From positions 1 to 64,000 of the forward strand of contig NZ_CM001555.1 of assembly GCF_000275865.1 (NCBI RefSeq): 64,000 nucleotides of DNA, in the 5' to 3' direction. The stretch is from Methanofollis liminatans DSM 4140 (lineage in GTDB: Archaea > Halobacteriota > Methanomicrobia > Methanomicrobiales > Methanofollaceae). The notes beneath the pieces were generated by a model. The model worked only from the letters and a program-made list of their open reading frames with translations. It was not told where the DNA came from and ran no database searches. The position numbers were made by a program, and so were the translations under genes. Shown one piece after another: positions 24,283 through 32,643 of this stretch; within the stretch, counting starts at the first letter, position 1, and every line of letters begins with the position of its first letter.

Positions 24283-24779
24283 TCCACCCCACCTTCCTCG
24301 GAGAACGAGGCGCCAAGACCCTGCACGATGTCCCGGCGGGCGACGATCCCGACAAGGCGGCCGTTTTCGACGACCGGGAGGCGGGCGACGCCCTCCTTCA
24401 GCATCACGGCCGCCGCCCGATCGATCTCCTCGTCAGGGGAGATGACGATCGCCGGCATCGACATCACCCTCCGCACCTTCACCTCGCCGACATCTGAGAG
24501 CGCCGCCCTCGTCTTCTCCCAGTTGATCGCCTCCCTGATCGGCACCTCGATGAACTCGAGGGGGGAAGGGAGCCAGAGATCGCTGGAGAGATCGCCGGTC
24601 TTGAGCAGGGCGAGAATATCGGCCTCGGTGACCATGCCGACAACCCCGTTCTCATCGACGACAGGGAGTCCGCTCACATTGTGCCGCCGCAGGAGCGACG
24701 CCGCCCGGCGCACCGTTTCCTCGGGCGAGACGGTGACCGGGTCTACAGTCATGATTTCACGCACTTTCATCTGATTCAT
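24279..24779 (-). CDS. Tandem CBS-domain protein inside the arginine operon
   Basis: 166 residues, essentially a pair of CBS domains. First: V-R-E-I-M-T-V-D-P-V-T-V-S-P-E-E-T through G-L-P-V-V-D-E-N-G-V-V-G-M-V-T-E-A-D-I. Second: V-R-R-V-M-S-M-P-A-I-V-I-S-P-D-E-E through R-L-P-V-V-E-N-G-R-L-V-G-I-V-A-R-R-D-I. A 30-residue insert near 60-90 separates them. CBS pairs bind adenosyl ligands (AMP, ATP, SAM) and act as regulators. The gene is 4 bases downstream of argC and overlaps argJ by 4 bases, so it is made together with the arginine enzymes and may tie the pathway to energy charge (inference). Confidence 0.88.
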   Translation of the reverse strand: MNQMKVREIMTVDPVTVSPEETVRRAASLLRRHNVSGLPVVDENGVVGMVTEADILALLKTGDLSSDLWLPSPLEFIEVPIREAINWEKTRAALSDVGEVKVRRVMSMPAIVISPDEEIDRAAAVMLKEGVARLPVVENGRLVGIVARRDIVQGLGASFSEEGGVE

Positions 24780-24783
24780 CTCC

Positions 24784-25770
24784 TTACGGGAGGCACGGGG
24801 GCACTTTCAGCCCGTCATTTTCGGCATAGCCGCACATGATGTTCATATTCTGGATCGCCTGCCCTGCAGCGCCCTTGACCAGGTTATCGATAGCCGAGAC
24901 GACGACGACTCGTTCGCCCTCGCTCTCCACCCCGATGTCGCAGAAGTTGCTCCCCCGCACCGCGGAAAGGGTGGGCTTCTGGAGGCGGACGAAGTACTCG
25001 CCCTGGTAGAAGTGGCGGTAGAGCGCCTCCACCTCTTCCTGCCCCATCGGCTCTTTCAGGATGATGTGCGCCGTCGTCAGGATCCCGCGGTTCACCGGGA
25101 CGAGGTGCGGCGTGAAGAAGCAGTGCGCCGACGATCCCAGGGCGGCGAGTTCCTGCTTCATCTCGGCGAGGTGCCGGTGCGACGTCCACTTGTAGGCGTT
25201 CACGCCGTCGGCCACGTTCGGGTAATGGGTGGTCGCCGAGGGGTTGTCTCCCGCGCCCGAGACACCGGTCTTGGAGTCGTAGATCACGTAGGCCGCCTGC
25301 CTGGCGAGCGGCGCCGCCGCAAGGGTCGCACCCGTAGGGAAACACCCAGGGTTCGAGACGAACTGCTTCCCCCGGACCTCGTCGCGGCGGAGCTCGGGGA
25401 TGCCGTACGGCGCTTCGAAGTAGTCGGTGTGGGGGACGCCATAGACGGCCTCGAAGACCGCCTTTGGCAGCCGGTAGTCGGCCGAGAGGTCGACGACCCG
25501 CGCCCCGCCCTCAAGGAGAGCGCCGGCATAGTTCATTGCCGCGGTGTGCGGCACCGCCAGAAAGACGAAGTCAGCGTCGATATCCCCGGGAGCAGGGTTT
25601 GAGAAGGCGAGATCGGTATAGCCCCGCAGGTGCGGGTGCTGGGAGGAGACGGGACGGCCCTCCAGTGCACGCGAGGTCGCCGTGACCACTTCAGCCTCAG
25701 AATGAGTCTGGAGGAGGCGGATCAGTTCACCGCCGGCATAGCCCGACGCCCCTACGATTGCGACATCCAT
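24784..25770 (-). CDS. argC: N-acetyl-gamma-glutamyl-phosphate reductase
   Basis: 328 residues. N-terminal Rossmann motif [17 protein letters not shown] (3-19); catalytic Cys in [10 protein letters not shown] near 137-146; the partner His in [11 protein letters not shown] near 208-218. It reduces N-acetyl-glutamyl-phosphate with NADPH. First gene of the argC-CBS-argJ-argB operon. The ATG at 25770 directly precedes the first beta strand. Confidence 0.95.
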   Translation of the reverse strand: MDVAIVGASGYAGGELIRLLQTHSEAEVVTATSRALEGRPVSSQHPHLRGYTDLAFSNPAPGDIDADFVFLAVPHTAAMNYAGALLEGGARVVDLSADYRLPKAVFEAVYGVPHTDYFEAPYGIPELRRDEVRGKQFVSNPGCFPTGATLAAAPLARQAAYVIYDSKTGVSGAGDNPSATTHYPNVADGVNAYKWTSHRHLAEMKQELAALGSSAHCFFTPHLVPVNRGILTTAHIILKEPMGQEEVEALYRHFYQGEYFVRLQKPTLSAVRGSNFCDIGVESEGERVVVVSAIDNLVKGAAGQAIQNMNIMCGYAENDGLKVPPCLP

Positions 25771-25830
25771 ACAGGAGATATACCGGAGAAAAAACTTAAT
25801 GCTTTGCCGGTCAGGGGGAGGAGACCTACC

Positions 25831-26742
25831 TCAGGCAGGTAAGGGATGCGATGCGGCGTCGAAGAGCAGGCCGGCCAGGCGATCGATCCCCTCCCGGTTC
25901 TCAAGCCCGGCGAGCAGGTCGGGAGGGAGCGCGCTCACGCCGAATTTCGCACCGATATAGGCCCCGCAGATGAAGGCGATCGTGTCGGTGTTCCCACCGA
26001 TGTTCGCCGCCACGTACAGGAGGTTTGCAGGGTCGCTGTACCGCCCCATCAGGAAAAAGGCGATCGGGACGGTCTGGTAGATGGAGACGTCGCTCCCGAT
26101 GGAGGGAAGGGCGCCTTCAAGGCTGATCCCCTCCTGTTCGAGCCCAAGAGCACGGCCGATCCGCCTCCCGAGTTCGGGATCCTCGGCCGCCGCACAGCGC
26201 ACCGCCGCGGCGAAAGGTTCCCGTTCGCCATGGACGGCGCTGGCGAGGAGGGCGGCCACCGTCACCGCCCCGGCGTGGGCGACCGGGTTCGTGTGCGTGA
26301 CCGAACAGGCCTTCACCAGGCGGCCGGAGCGCTCCACCGCGTCGCTGTACCGGAGGGCGAACGGCACGGCAAGGGGGATGCACCCCGAGGTATCGGAGCT
26401 GACGCCGCTTTTTTCGATCCCGCAGGTGAGGAGATGTTCGCAGGCCGACATCACCGATCCGTCCGGGAAGCGGAGATCGCCCTCCATGCAGAGCCGCGCC
26501 AGATCGGCGGCATAACGCTCCTCCGAATAGTTCCCGGAGGCGATCAGGCCTGCGACCAGGAGCATGATCTGGGTGTCGTCGGTGTACTGGCCGGGCTCCA
26601 GATGGGCGTTCGGATGCCATTTCCAGGCCCGGCGATAGCCCTGGTACATGTGGGAGAGGTTCATCGCCGCACTCTCACCGGGCATGCCGAGTGCGTCGCC
26701 GATGGCGGCCCCGAGCATGCAGCCCCTGAAGCGGTCCAGCAT
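25831..26742 (-). CDS. ADP-ribosylglycohydrolase family protein
   Basis: 303 residues. Family motifs: F-R-G-C-M-L-G-A-A-I-G-D-A-L-G near 4-18, Y-T-D-D-T-Q-I-M (first metal site) near 52-59, and G-G-N-T-D-T-I-A-F-I-C-G-A (second metal site) near 247-259. These coordinate two Mg2+ for removal of ADP-ribose from proteins or small molecules; DraG in diazotrophs reverses nitrogenase-reductase ADP-ribosylation, but no draT or nif gene is visible here. The ATG at 26742 begins M-L-D-R-F-R-G as in the family; an upstream in-frame extension is hydrophobic and unlikely. It is divergent from the coenzyme M gene cluster. Confidence 0.85.
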   Translation of the reverse strand: MLDRFRGCMLGAAIGDALGMPGESAAMNLSHMYQGYRRAWKWHPNAHLEPGQYTDDTQIMLLVAGLIASGNYSEERYAADLARLCMEGDLRFPDGSVMSACEHLLTCGIEKSGVSSDTSGCIPLAVPFALRYSDAVERSGRLVKACSVTHTNPVAHAGAVTVAALLASAVHGEREPFAAAVRCAAAEDPELGRRIGRALGLEQEGISLEGALPSIGSDVSIYQTVPIAFFLMGRYSDPANLLYVAANIGGNTDTIAFICGAYIGAKFGVSALPPDLLAGLENREGIDRLAGLLFDAASHPLPA

Positions 26743-26922
26743 TATTCCCGTATGGAGTGGAGGAGAAGATAAGCCCTTCGAAAAACCGGGAGGAAGACCA
26801 CCACACAGAATTTGAGATCCAATTCTCCTTTTTGTCCAATAAAATAGAATATTAAGCACAAATGTATCGCAAAAATATGACAAAAAGATACTATTATCTG
26901 CAGAGGGCACGCACCCGCATGC

Positions 26923-27702
26923 ATGGACCCGGAGATCACCGAGATCACCGTTCTCCCGGGGAGGGACAAGAACGGCATGCAGGAGACCTTCGATCGGATC
27001 GTGATCAGACCTGGCGAAACGCTCTCCATCGTCGGCCCCACCGGATCGGGCAAGAGCGCCCTTATCGGGGACATCGAGATCTTCGCCAGGGAGGATACGG
27101 CCACCGGCAGGACCGTTCTGGTCAACGGGGGGATGCCACCCGAGGATCTCGTGCGGGACCCATCAAAAAAACCGGTCGCCCTGATCACCCAGAACACGAA
27201 GTGCCTCGCCGATCTCACGGTGCAGGAGTTCCTCTCGATGCATGTGCGGTCGAGACGGATCGAGCGTGACGGGATCGTTGCGGAGACGATCGCCCTCGCA
27301 AACGAGTTCACCGGCGAAGAGATCACCGCCGGCGCACGGATGACCGCGCTCTCGGGCGGCCAGACGCGCTCGCTGATGGTAGCCGACGCCATCACGATCG
27401 GCAACACCCCGATCATCATCCTGGACGAGGTCGAGAACGCCGGTATCTTCAAGGACCGGGTGATCGAGACCCTCAGGGCATATGGAAAAGCGGTCATCTT
27501 CGTCACGCACGACCCTCTCGTTTCCCTGATGTGCGACCGGCGGATCGTGATGCGCAACGGCACCGTGACAAAGATCATCGAGCGCGACGGGGAGGAGGAA
27601 AAGGCCCTTGCCGCCATCAGAAAAATGGACGGGATCCTTTCTGCCCTGAGAGAGCGGATCCGCGCCGGCGAGTCGATCACCGAAGCCGCATTCGCCTCAT
27701 GA
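26923..27702 (+). CDS. Stand-alone ABC-type ATPase, first gene of the coenzyme M cluster
   Basis: 259 residues. Walker A G-P-T-G-S-G-K-S-A near 38-46, Q-loop I-T-Q-N near 88, signature L-S-G-G-Q near 144-148, Walker B I-I-I-L-D-E near 165-170 with the catalytic Glu, and the switch His in F-V-T-H-D near 192-196. No membrane partner is encoded nearby, so it is probably a soluble ATPase like SufC or AtwA rather than a transporter. It overlaps the next gene by 4 bases (ATGA). Its position ahead of a G3E GTPase, a 4Fe-4S protein and the marker-16 protein suggests work on a metallocluster or reductive activation of the last coenzyme M step (inference). Confidence 0.8.
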   Translation: MDPEITEITVLPGRDKNGMQETFDRIVIRPGETLSIVGPTGSGKSALIGDIEIFAREDTATGRTVLVNGGMPPEDLVRDPSKKPVALITQNTKCLADLTVQEFLSMHVRSRRIERDGIVAETIALANEFTGEEITAGARMTALSGGQTRSLMVADAITIGNTPIIILDEVENAGIFKDRVIETLRAYGKAVIFVTHDPLVSLMCDRRIVMRNGTVTKIIERDGEEEKALAAIRKMDGILSALRERIRAGESITEAAFAS

Positions 27703-28406
27703 AACTGATCGTCATTGCCGGTCCCCCCTCGGCGGGCAAGACGGCGGTCGTCAGGCAGATCGTCCGCAACCTTCGGGCGACGGCGGCGATCGCCTACCTG
27801 AAGATCGATGTCGTGCGCGCCTTCGAGGACGAGGAACTGAAGGAGGAGTTCGGCATCCCGGCGCGGAAGGTCTATTCAGGCGACCTCTGCCCTGACCATG
27901 CAGGCATCATGGTGATGCGGGACGCAATCGCCTGGGCCGCCGGCGAGGGCGCCGATATCCTGATCGTCGAGTCGGCCGGGCTCTGCCTCCGCTGCTCGCC
28001 CTACCTCACGCAGTCCCTCGGGATCGTCGTCATCAGTGCGGTCTCGGGCACGCATGCCCCCCTCAAGATGGGCCCGATGATCGCCCTTGCCGACGTGGCG
28101 GTGGTCACCAGGATCGACCTGGTCTCGCAGGCCGAGAAGGAGGTCTTCCGCGAGCGTATCCTTGAAGTGGCGCCGGGGATCGAGATCGTCGAGACAAACG
28201 CCCTCCAGGGCACCGGCATGCGCTATCTCATCCGCAGGATCGAGGAGGCCGGGGAGATCGAGGACGAAGAGACGATCGAGGTCCGCGGCGTCCCGCCCCT
28301 CGGGGTCTGCACTATATGTGTCGGGAAGAGGGAGATCGGGTGGCAGCGCCACTTCGGCGTCGTCAGGAAACTCGACGGCGCCGACTGGATCTTCAGGGGG
28401 GAGTGA
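27699..28406 (+). CDS. G3E-type (HypB/UreG/CobW-like) P-loop GTPase
   Basis: 235 residues. Walker A G-P-P-S-A-G-K-T near 8-15, Walker B with I-V-E-S-A-G-L-C near 88-95, and T-R-I-D near 136, taking the place of N-K-x-D, which points to GTP. Cys pairs C-L-R-C-S-P near 95-100 and C-T-I-C-V-G-K-R-E-I-G-W-Q near 204-216 could hold a metal. Members of this class insert Ni or Co into enzymes or act as cofactor chaperones. The ATG at 27699 overlaps the ABC ATPase stop; the stop at 28406 directly abuts the next ATG, so these genes are tightly coupled. Confidence 0.8.
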   Translation: MKLIVIAGPPSAGKTAVVRQIVRNLRATAAIAYLKIDVVRAFEDEELKEEFGIPARKVYSGDLCPDHAGIMVMRDAIAWAAGEGADILIVESAGLCLRCSPYLTQSLGIVVISAVSGTHAPLKMGPMIALADVAVVTRIDLVSQAEKEVFRERILEVAPGIEIVETNALQGTGMRYLIRRIEEAGEIEDEETIEVRGVPPLGVCTICVGKREIGWQRHFGVVRKLDGADWIFRGE

Positions 28407-29009
28407 ATGGCCTGGCAACCTCCCGGGAAGAACTGCGGGCTCTGCGGTGCGAAGACCTGCCGAGCGTTTCTGGAGATGGTCAGGTCAGGGGAGCGGTCGT
28501 ATCCTGACTGCCCGTTCTATCAGGAGACGGGTGGCGAACAGGCGGCGCAGGACCTCCGCGATATCCTCGGCAACCCCTATGACTTCGTCCTCGATCCCGC
28601 CCCTGGCGAGCCCTCGGCGCGCAAGATCGTCCTGCCGTTCCGCCCCGACCTCGTCGAGAGATGGGGGATCGCAGAGGGGGAGATCGTGCTCGGGCGCCCG
28701 ATGGGGGCAGGGTGCCCGGTCCAGCATGTCCTGCGGGTGATCGACGCCAACCCGGTGACCGGCGTCCTGACGACCCATGTCGTCGGCCCGGCCTTCTCGC
28801 GGGGCGCCTCCTGTCACGACGTCCAGGCCTACCACATGATCGGTTTCGAAGGGCTTGCCCGCGTGATACGCCGCCCCCCGACCTTCGGGATGCGCCAGCG
28901 CTTCCTCCCGGGGTTCTGCATGATGGCCCTCACCCATACCGGCGTTACCAATATGGTGATCGAGCGTCCAGAGGGACTCTTGATCCGGGTGGAGGACATC
29001 AGAATATGA
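28407..29009 (+). CDS. 4Fe-4S (ACDS/CFeSP-type) domain protein in the coenzyme M cluster
   Basis: 200 residues. The N-terminus N-C-G-L-C-G-A-K-T-C followed 16 residues later by D-C-P-F-Y is the four-Cys 4Fe-4S motif of the corrinoid/Fe-S protein and RnfB. The rest (about 45-200) is a beta-rich domain without recognised catalytic residues, containing G-A-G-C-P-V-Q-H-V, S-C-H-D-V-Q-A-Y and F-C-M-M-A-L-T-H. It starts 1 base after the G3E gene and overlaps the marker-16 gene by 4 bases. Role not known; an electron donor or cluster scaffold for the marker-16 protein is the simplest idea (inference). Confidence 0.75.
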   Translation: MAWQPPGKNCGLCGAKTCRAFLEMVRSGERSYPDCPFYQETGGEQAAQDLRDILGNPYDFVLDPAPGEPSARKIVLPFRPDLVERWGIAEGEIVLGRPMGAGCPVQHVLRVIDANPVTGVLTTHVVGPAFSRGASCHDVQAYHMIGFEGLARVIRRPPTFGMRQRFLPGFCMMALTHTGVTNMVIERPEGLLIRVEDIRI

Positions 29010-30232
29010 GAAGGATCGAGGAGATCGGGGAGCGGATCAGGGGCGGAGACGCCGTCGTGCTCACCGCCGCAGACCTCAAGAAGCGGATCCGCGAGGGTGA
29101 GCGGCTGACGCCCGGGGATGTGGATGTGGTTACCTGCGGCACCTGCGGGGTGATGTCGGGCACGGCGGCGATCCTCTCCCTCCCGGTGACCGAACCCGGA
29201 GTCTTCTCCCGCGCCGAATCGGTGCGCCTGAACGGGGTCCCGGCGTTTCCCGGCCCCTGCCCGAACGAACGGCTCGGCCTTGTCGACCTGATCGTCTACG
29301 GGACGGCGCAGGCCGGGCCCCGCTATGGCGGTGGTCATCTTTTCGCCGATCTTGTGGCAGGAAAGGCGATCGAGGTCGAGGTCGCCGCCGGCGGACGGGA
29401 GTACGCGAGAACGGTCACCATCGACGAGTGCAATGCCGCACGGCTGTTTACCACGAGGAGCGCCTTCAAGAACTATACCGCCTACGTGAACCGGGAGCAC
29501 TCCGTTGTCAGGACAATCTTCTCGACCGGAGGGCTCCTCGGCCCCTGCAGGGAGGCCTCGGTCAGCGGGTGCGGGGAGATCAACCCGATCGAGAACGATC
29601 CCGCCCTGCGATTCATCAGGCCAGGGAGCCGCGTGCTCGTGAACGGCGCACCCGGTTTTGTGATGGGCGAGGGCACGCGCTCTTCAAAGGAGCGCCCGAA
29701 CATCATGGCCTTCGCCGAGATCAGGGAGATGGATTCCCGCTACTGCGGGGGGTTCGTCACCTCGGCAGGGCCCGAGTGCATCACGGCGATCGCAACGGCG
29801 ATCCCGGTCCTCGACCGGGCCGCTCTCGATGCACTCTCCGTGCTCGACGAGGGAATCCCGTTGCCGGTGGCCGACATCAACGATCGCCGGCCCTTCGCCC
29901 TTGCCGATTACGGCCAGGTATGGCAGGGCACCGACCGGCACGTGACCTACGATATCGCCGCCTGCGCCTTCTGCGAGCACTGTGCCGCCGGGGCGGTCTG
30001 CCCGACCGGGGCCTTTATGACCGGGAAAGGGATCGATCCCGGCCTGTGCGTCTCATGCGGCGCCTGTGCCTCGTCCTGCACCGGCGGGGCCGTACAGGCC
30101 GACCTCGGCGCCATCGCCCTCGACGGTGTGAGGGTCCCGATCACCCTCCGCCAGTCAGACCGGAACCGCGCCGAGACCCTCTGCGCAGACCTCAGGGAGA
30201 GGATCCTGGACCATAGATTCCCGATACCATGA
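29006..30232 (+). CDS. Methanogenesis marker 16 protein (COG1900/DUF39 plus ferredoxin), probable last step of coenzyme M synthesis
   Basis: 408 residues. Residues about 1-320 are the DUF39 domain, with V-T-C-G-T-C-G-V-M-S-G near 41-51, G-P-C-P-N-E near 84-89 and S-V-S-G-C-G-E-I-N-P near 186-195. Residues about 325-375 add C-A-F-C-E-H-C-x5-C-P and C-V-S-C-G-A-C-A-S-S-C, two 4Fe-4S sites. The same family makes homocysteine from aspartate semialdehyde, and a COG1900 homolog has been reported to convert sulfoacetaldehyde to coenzyme M. The neighbouring cysteate synthase and ComDE make the sulfoacetaldehyde substrate. The ATG overlaps the previous stop by 4 bases. High confidence in the family, medium in the reaction. 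Confidence 0.85.
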   Translation: MRRIEEIGERIRGGDAVVLTAADLKKRIREGERLTPGDVDVVTCGTCGVMSGTAAILSLPVTEPGVFSRAESVRLNGVPAFPGPCPNERLGLVDLIVYGTAQAGPRYGGGHLFADLVAGKAIEVEVAAGGREYARTVTIDECNAARLFTTRSAFKNYTAYVNREHSVVRTIFSTGGLLGPCREASVSGCGEINPIENDPALRFIRPGSRVLVNGAPGFVMGEGTRSSKERPNIMAFAEIREMDSRYCGGFVTSAGPECITAIATAIPVLDRAALDALSVLDEGIPLPVADINDRRPFALADYGQVWQGTDRHVTYDIAACAFCEHCAAGAVCPTGAFMTGKGIDPGLCVSCGACASSCTGGAVQADLGAIALDGVRVPITLRQSDRNRAETLCADLRERILDHRFPIP

Positions 30233-30244
30233 TGGAGAGATGAT

Positions 30245-31516
30245 ATGCGACCCTATACCCTGCTCTGCCCTGACTGCGGGCAGAGAATGGAAGACCATTA
30301 CACCCTGTCCTGCCCGGCCGGGTGCAATGCCCTGATCCGCACCGTCTACCTGAAGCGGACCCTCGACCTCAGAAAAGAACCCGGCATATTCCGCTTTGCA
30401 GACTGGCTCCCGGTCGAGGGGACGATCCCCTCGCCGGCCGGACCGGTCACCTACCGCTCGGAGGGGCTTGCACGGGACCTCGGGATGAAGAACCTCTGGA
30501 TCGGTTTTTCCGGCTACTGGCCTGAGCGGAACGCAGAGATCGCGACCTGCTCGTTCAAGGAGCTCGAGGCCCTGCCGACGGTGGTGCGGATGAAGGAGAC
30601 CGGGAGGGGGACGCTCGTCATCGCCTCGGCCGGCAATACAGGCCGGGCCTTCTGCCAGACCGCCGCCGTCACCGGGATCCCGGTCGTGGTGGTGGTGCCG
30701 TCGGCCGCCGCGGAGAGGCTCTGGACGACGAGGGAGACGGAGAAGGTCTGCCTGGTCACGGTGGACGGCGACTATTCCGACGCCATCGCCGCCGCAAACG
30801 ATCTCTGCACGCATGCCGGCCTCGTCCCGGAGGGCGGGGCGAAAAACGTCGCCCGCAGGGACGGCATGGGCACGGTGATGCTCGACGCCGCCGTGACGAT
30901 CGGGCGGATCCCCGATCACTACATTCAGGCGGTCGGGAGCGGGACCGGGGGGATCGCCGCATGGGAAGCGGCGATGCGGCTGATCGGCGACGGGCGCTTT
31001 GGCGGCGCCCTCCCCCGCCTCCACCTCGCCCAGAACGCCCCCTTCGTCCCGATGGTCAGTGCGTGGCGGGCAGGACGGCGGAAGATCCTCCCTGAGACCG
31101 ACATGCGGGATGCGCGATCGGCGATCGCCGCCGTGTACGCCGATGTGCTGACCAACCGGAACCCGCCGTACGGGGTGGGCGGCGGTGTCTTCGACGCCCT
31201 CACGGCGACCGGCGGGGCGATGTATGCGGTGGAGAACCGGGATGCCCGCGACGCGGAGAAGAGGTTTGTCGAGGCAGAGGGGATCGATCTCGACCCCGCC
31301 GCCGCCGTTGCGGTCGCCGCCCTCATCCAGGCGGTGGAGACCGGGGAGATCGATCCCCATTCGACCGTCCTGCTCAACATCACCGGCGGCGGCTACGAAC
31401 GGGCGGCCGAGGACCACGATCAGATCGTCGTCAGGCCCGCTTTTCAGGTCGCCGCAGGAACAGGGGCAGGCGATATCGCCGCCGACGTCCTCTCGTGGGT
31501 GAAGCGCCATGCATGA
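30245..31516 (+). CDS. Cysteate synthase (PLP, threonine-synthase-like)
   Basis: 423 residues. A threonine-synthase-like fold with PLP lysine K105 in T-C-S-F-K-E-L-E-A, the phosphate-cup motif S-A-G-N-T-G-R-A-F near 121-129, and an N-terminal zinc-ribbon-like C-P-D-C-x10-C-P-A-G-C. Gene adjacency to fused ComDE marks it as cysteate synthase, which converts O-phosphoserine and sulfite to cysteate in Methanosarcinales and Methanomicrobiales; these lineages lack the phosphosulfolactate route. It shares 8 bases with comDE. Ordinary threonine synthase is the only serious alternative, and the context argues against it. Confidence 0.88.
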   Translation: MRPYTLLCPDCGQRMEDHYTLSCPAGCNALIRTVYLKRTLDLRKEPGIFRFADWLPVEGTIPSPAGPVTYRSEGLARDLGMKNLWIGFSGYWPERNAEIATCSFKELEALPTVVRMKETGRGTLVIASAGNTGRAFCQTAAVTGIPVVVVVPSAAAERLWTTRETEKVCLVTVDGDYSDAIAAANDLCTHAGLVPEGGAKNVARRDGMGTVMLDAAVTIGRIPDHYIQAVGSGTGGIAAWEAAMRLIGDGRFGGALPRLHLAQNAPFVPMVSAWRAGRRKILPETDMRDARSAIAAVYADVLTNRNPPYGVGGGVFDALTATGGAMYAVENRDARDAEKRFVEAEGIDLDPAAAVAVAALIQAVETGEIDPHSTVLLNITGGGYERAAEDHDQIVVRPAFQVAAGTGAGDIAADVLSWVKRHA

Positions 31517-32633
31517 AGAGGGCGTATGCGACCTGCTGAAGGCGTCAGGGATCGACCTCGCCCTCACCCTCCCCTGCGACCGGGCCGGCGACCTCTGCTT
31601 CCTCCTTCCAGAGCGGATCCGCACCGTCGGGCTGAACCGCGAGGAGGACGGGGTCGGCATCGCCGCCGGCGCCGTCCTGGCAGGGCTCAGGCCGGTCGTC
31701 GTTATCCAGAGTTCAGGCCTCGGGAACATGCTCAACGCCGTCATGTCCCTTACGGTCACCTTCGGTCTTCCCCTGCCGGTCCTTGCGAGCTGGCGCGGGG
31801 TGTACAGGGAGCAGATCCCGGCGCAGGTCCCGTTCAACAGCCGTCTGCCCGCCCTCCTCGACGCCCTCGAGATCAGGCACACCGAGATCATGGAGGCCGG
31901 CGACCTCGGGCGAATAGAAGAGGTGATCGAGGACGCCTTTACCCACAAGAGGCCGCATATCGCCCTGATCTCGCCGCGGGTCTGGGAGGGGGAGAGGTGC
32001 ACCGCAGGCTGCAGGGAGGCGCCGGAGCGGGCCAGGACCTCGGCCCTCACCTACCGGCGCGAGATCCCGGAGCCCTCGATGGCGAGGTACGACGCAATCC
32101 GGGCGATCGTCCCGCACCTTGCAGACGCCGCCGTCGTCGCCAACATCGGCGTCCCGAGCAAGGAACTCTATGCGGCCGGCGACAGACCGCTCGCCTTCTA
32201 TATGCTCGGCTCCTACACCCAGGCATCGGCCGTCGGCCTCGGGATCGCCCTCGGGACGAAACGGAGGGTCGTGGTGCTGGACGGCGACGGGAGTCTCCTC
32301 GGCAGCGCCGTCCTCCCGGTGATCGCCGCCAGAGCGCCTGAGAACCTCACGATCGTCTGCCTGGACAACGGGGCCTTCGGGTCCACCGGCAACCAGCCCA
32401 CCTGCGCCGCCACAGGGGCCGACCTCGAACTCATGGCACGGGCCGCGGGCTTTACGAGGACATGGAAGGCATCAGAGCCGCGGGGCATCGGGGAGGCGAT
32501 GGCAGCCGCAGCAGGGGGCGGCCCGAACTTCATCCACGTGATCATCAGGCCGGAAAACGCCACCGTGCCGAATATACCCCTCTCCCCTGAGGCGATCAGG
32601 GACCGGTTCATGGCGGCGCTGCAGGAGCCCTGA
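31509..32633 (+). CDS. comDE: Sulfopyruvate decarboxylase, fused ComD-ComE
   Basis: 374 residues. Residues about 1-165 correspond to ComD (E-E-D-G-V-G-I-A-A-G-A near 45-55, with the TPP-activating Glu), and about 190-374 to ComE (the TPP site G-D-G-S-L-L-G-S near 258 followed by N-L-T-I-V-C-L-D-N-G-A-F-G-S-T-G-N-Q). The enzyme decarboxylates sulfopyruvate to sulfoacetaldehyde. In Methanocaldococcus the halves are separate genes; fusion is typical of the cysteate-synthase lineages. An aspartate-type aminotransferase must convert cysteate to sulfopyruvate, but none is in this cluster. Last gene of the six-gene run; followed by a T-run. Confidence 0.9.
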   Translation: MHEEGVCDLLKASGIDLALTLPCDRAGDLCFLLPERIRTVGLNREEDGVGIAAGAVLAGLRPVVVIQSSGLGNMLNAVMSLTVTFGLPLPVLASWRGVYREQIPAQVPFNSRLPALLDALEIRHTEIMEAGDLGRIEEVIEDAFTHKRPHIALISPRVWEGERCTAGCREAPERARTSALTYRREIPEPSMARYDAIRAIVPHLADAAVVANIGVPSKELYAAGDRPLAFYMLGSYTQASAVGLGIALGTKRRVVVLDGDGSLLGSAVLPVIAARAPENLTIVCLDNGAFGSTGNQPTCAATGADLELMARAAGFTRTWKASEPRGIGEAMAAAAGGGPNFIHVIIRPENATVPNIPLSPEAIRDRFMAALQEP

Positions 32634-32637
32634 CCCC

Positions 32638-32643
32638 TTTTTT
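32638..32643. terminator. T-run between convergent comDE and AEC transporter genes
   Basis: Six T after CCCC in the 9-base gap between the comDE stop and the end of the convergent minus-strand gene; it would end the comDE transcript. Confidence 0.4.

Noticed and set aside
25831-26742. DraG of a nitrogenase switch-off system
   Set aside because: No draT or nif gene is visible in the window, so only the general family is claimed.
26743-26910. 56-residue N-terminal extension of the ADP-ribosylglycohydrolase
   Set aside because: The family motif starts exactly at the ATG at 26742; the extension is hydrophobic and lies in the promoter gap.
30155-32050. 631-codon minus-strand frame across the coenzyme M genes
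   Set aside because: High-GC shadow frame opposite well-recognised enzymes, with Arg/Pro/His-rich composition.
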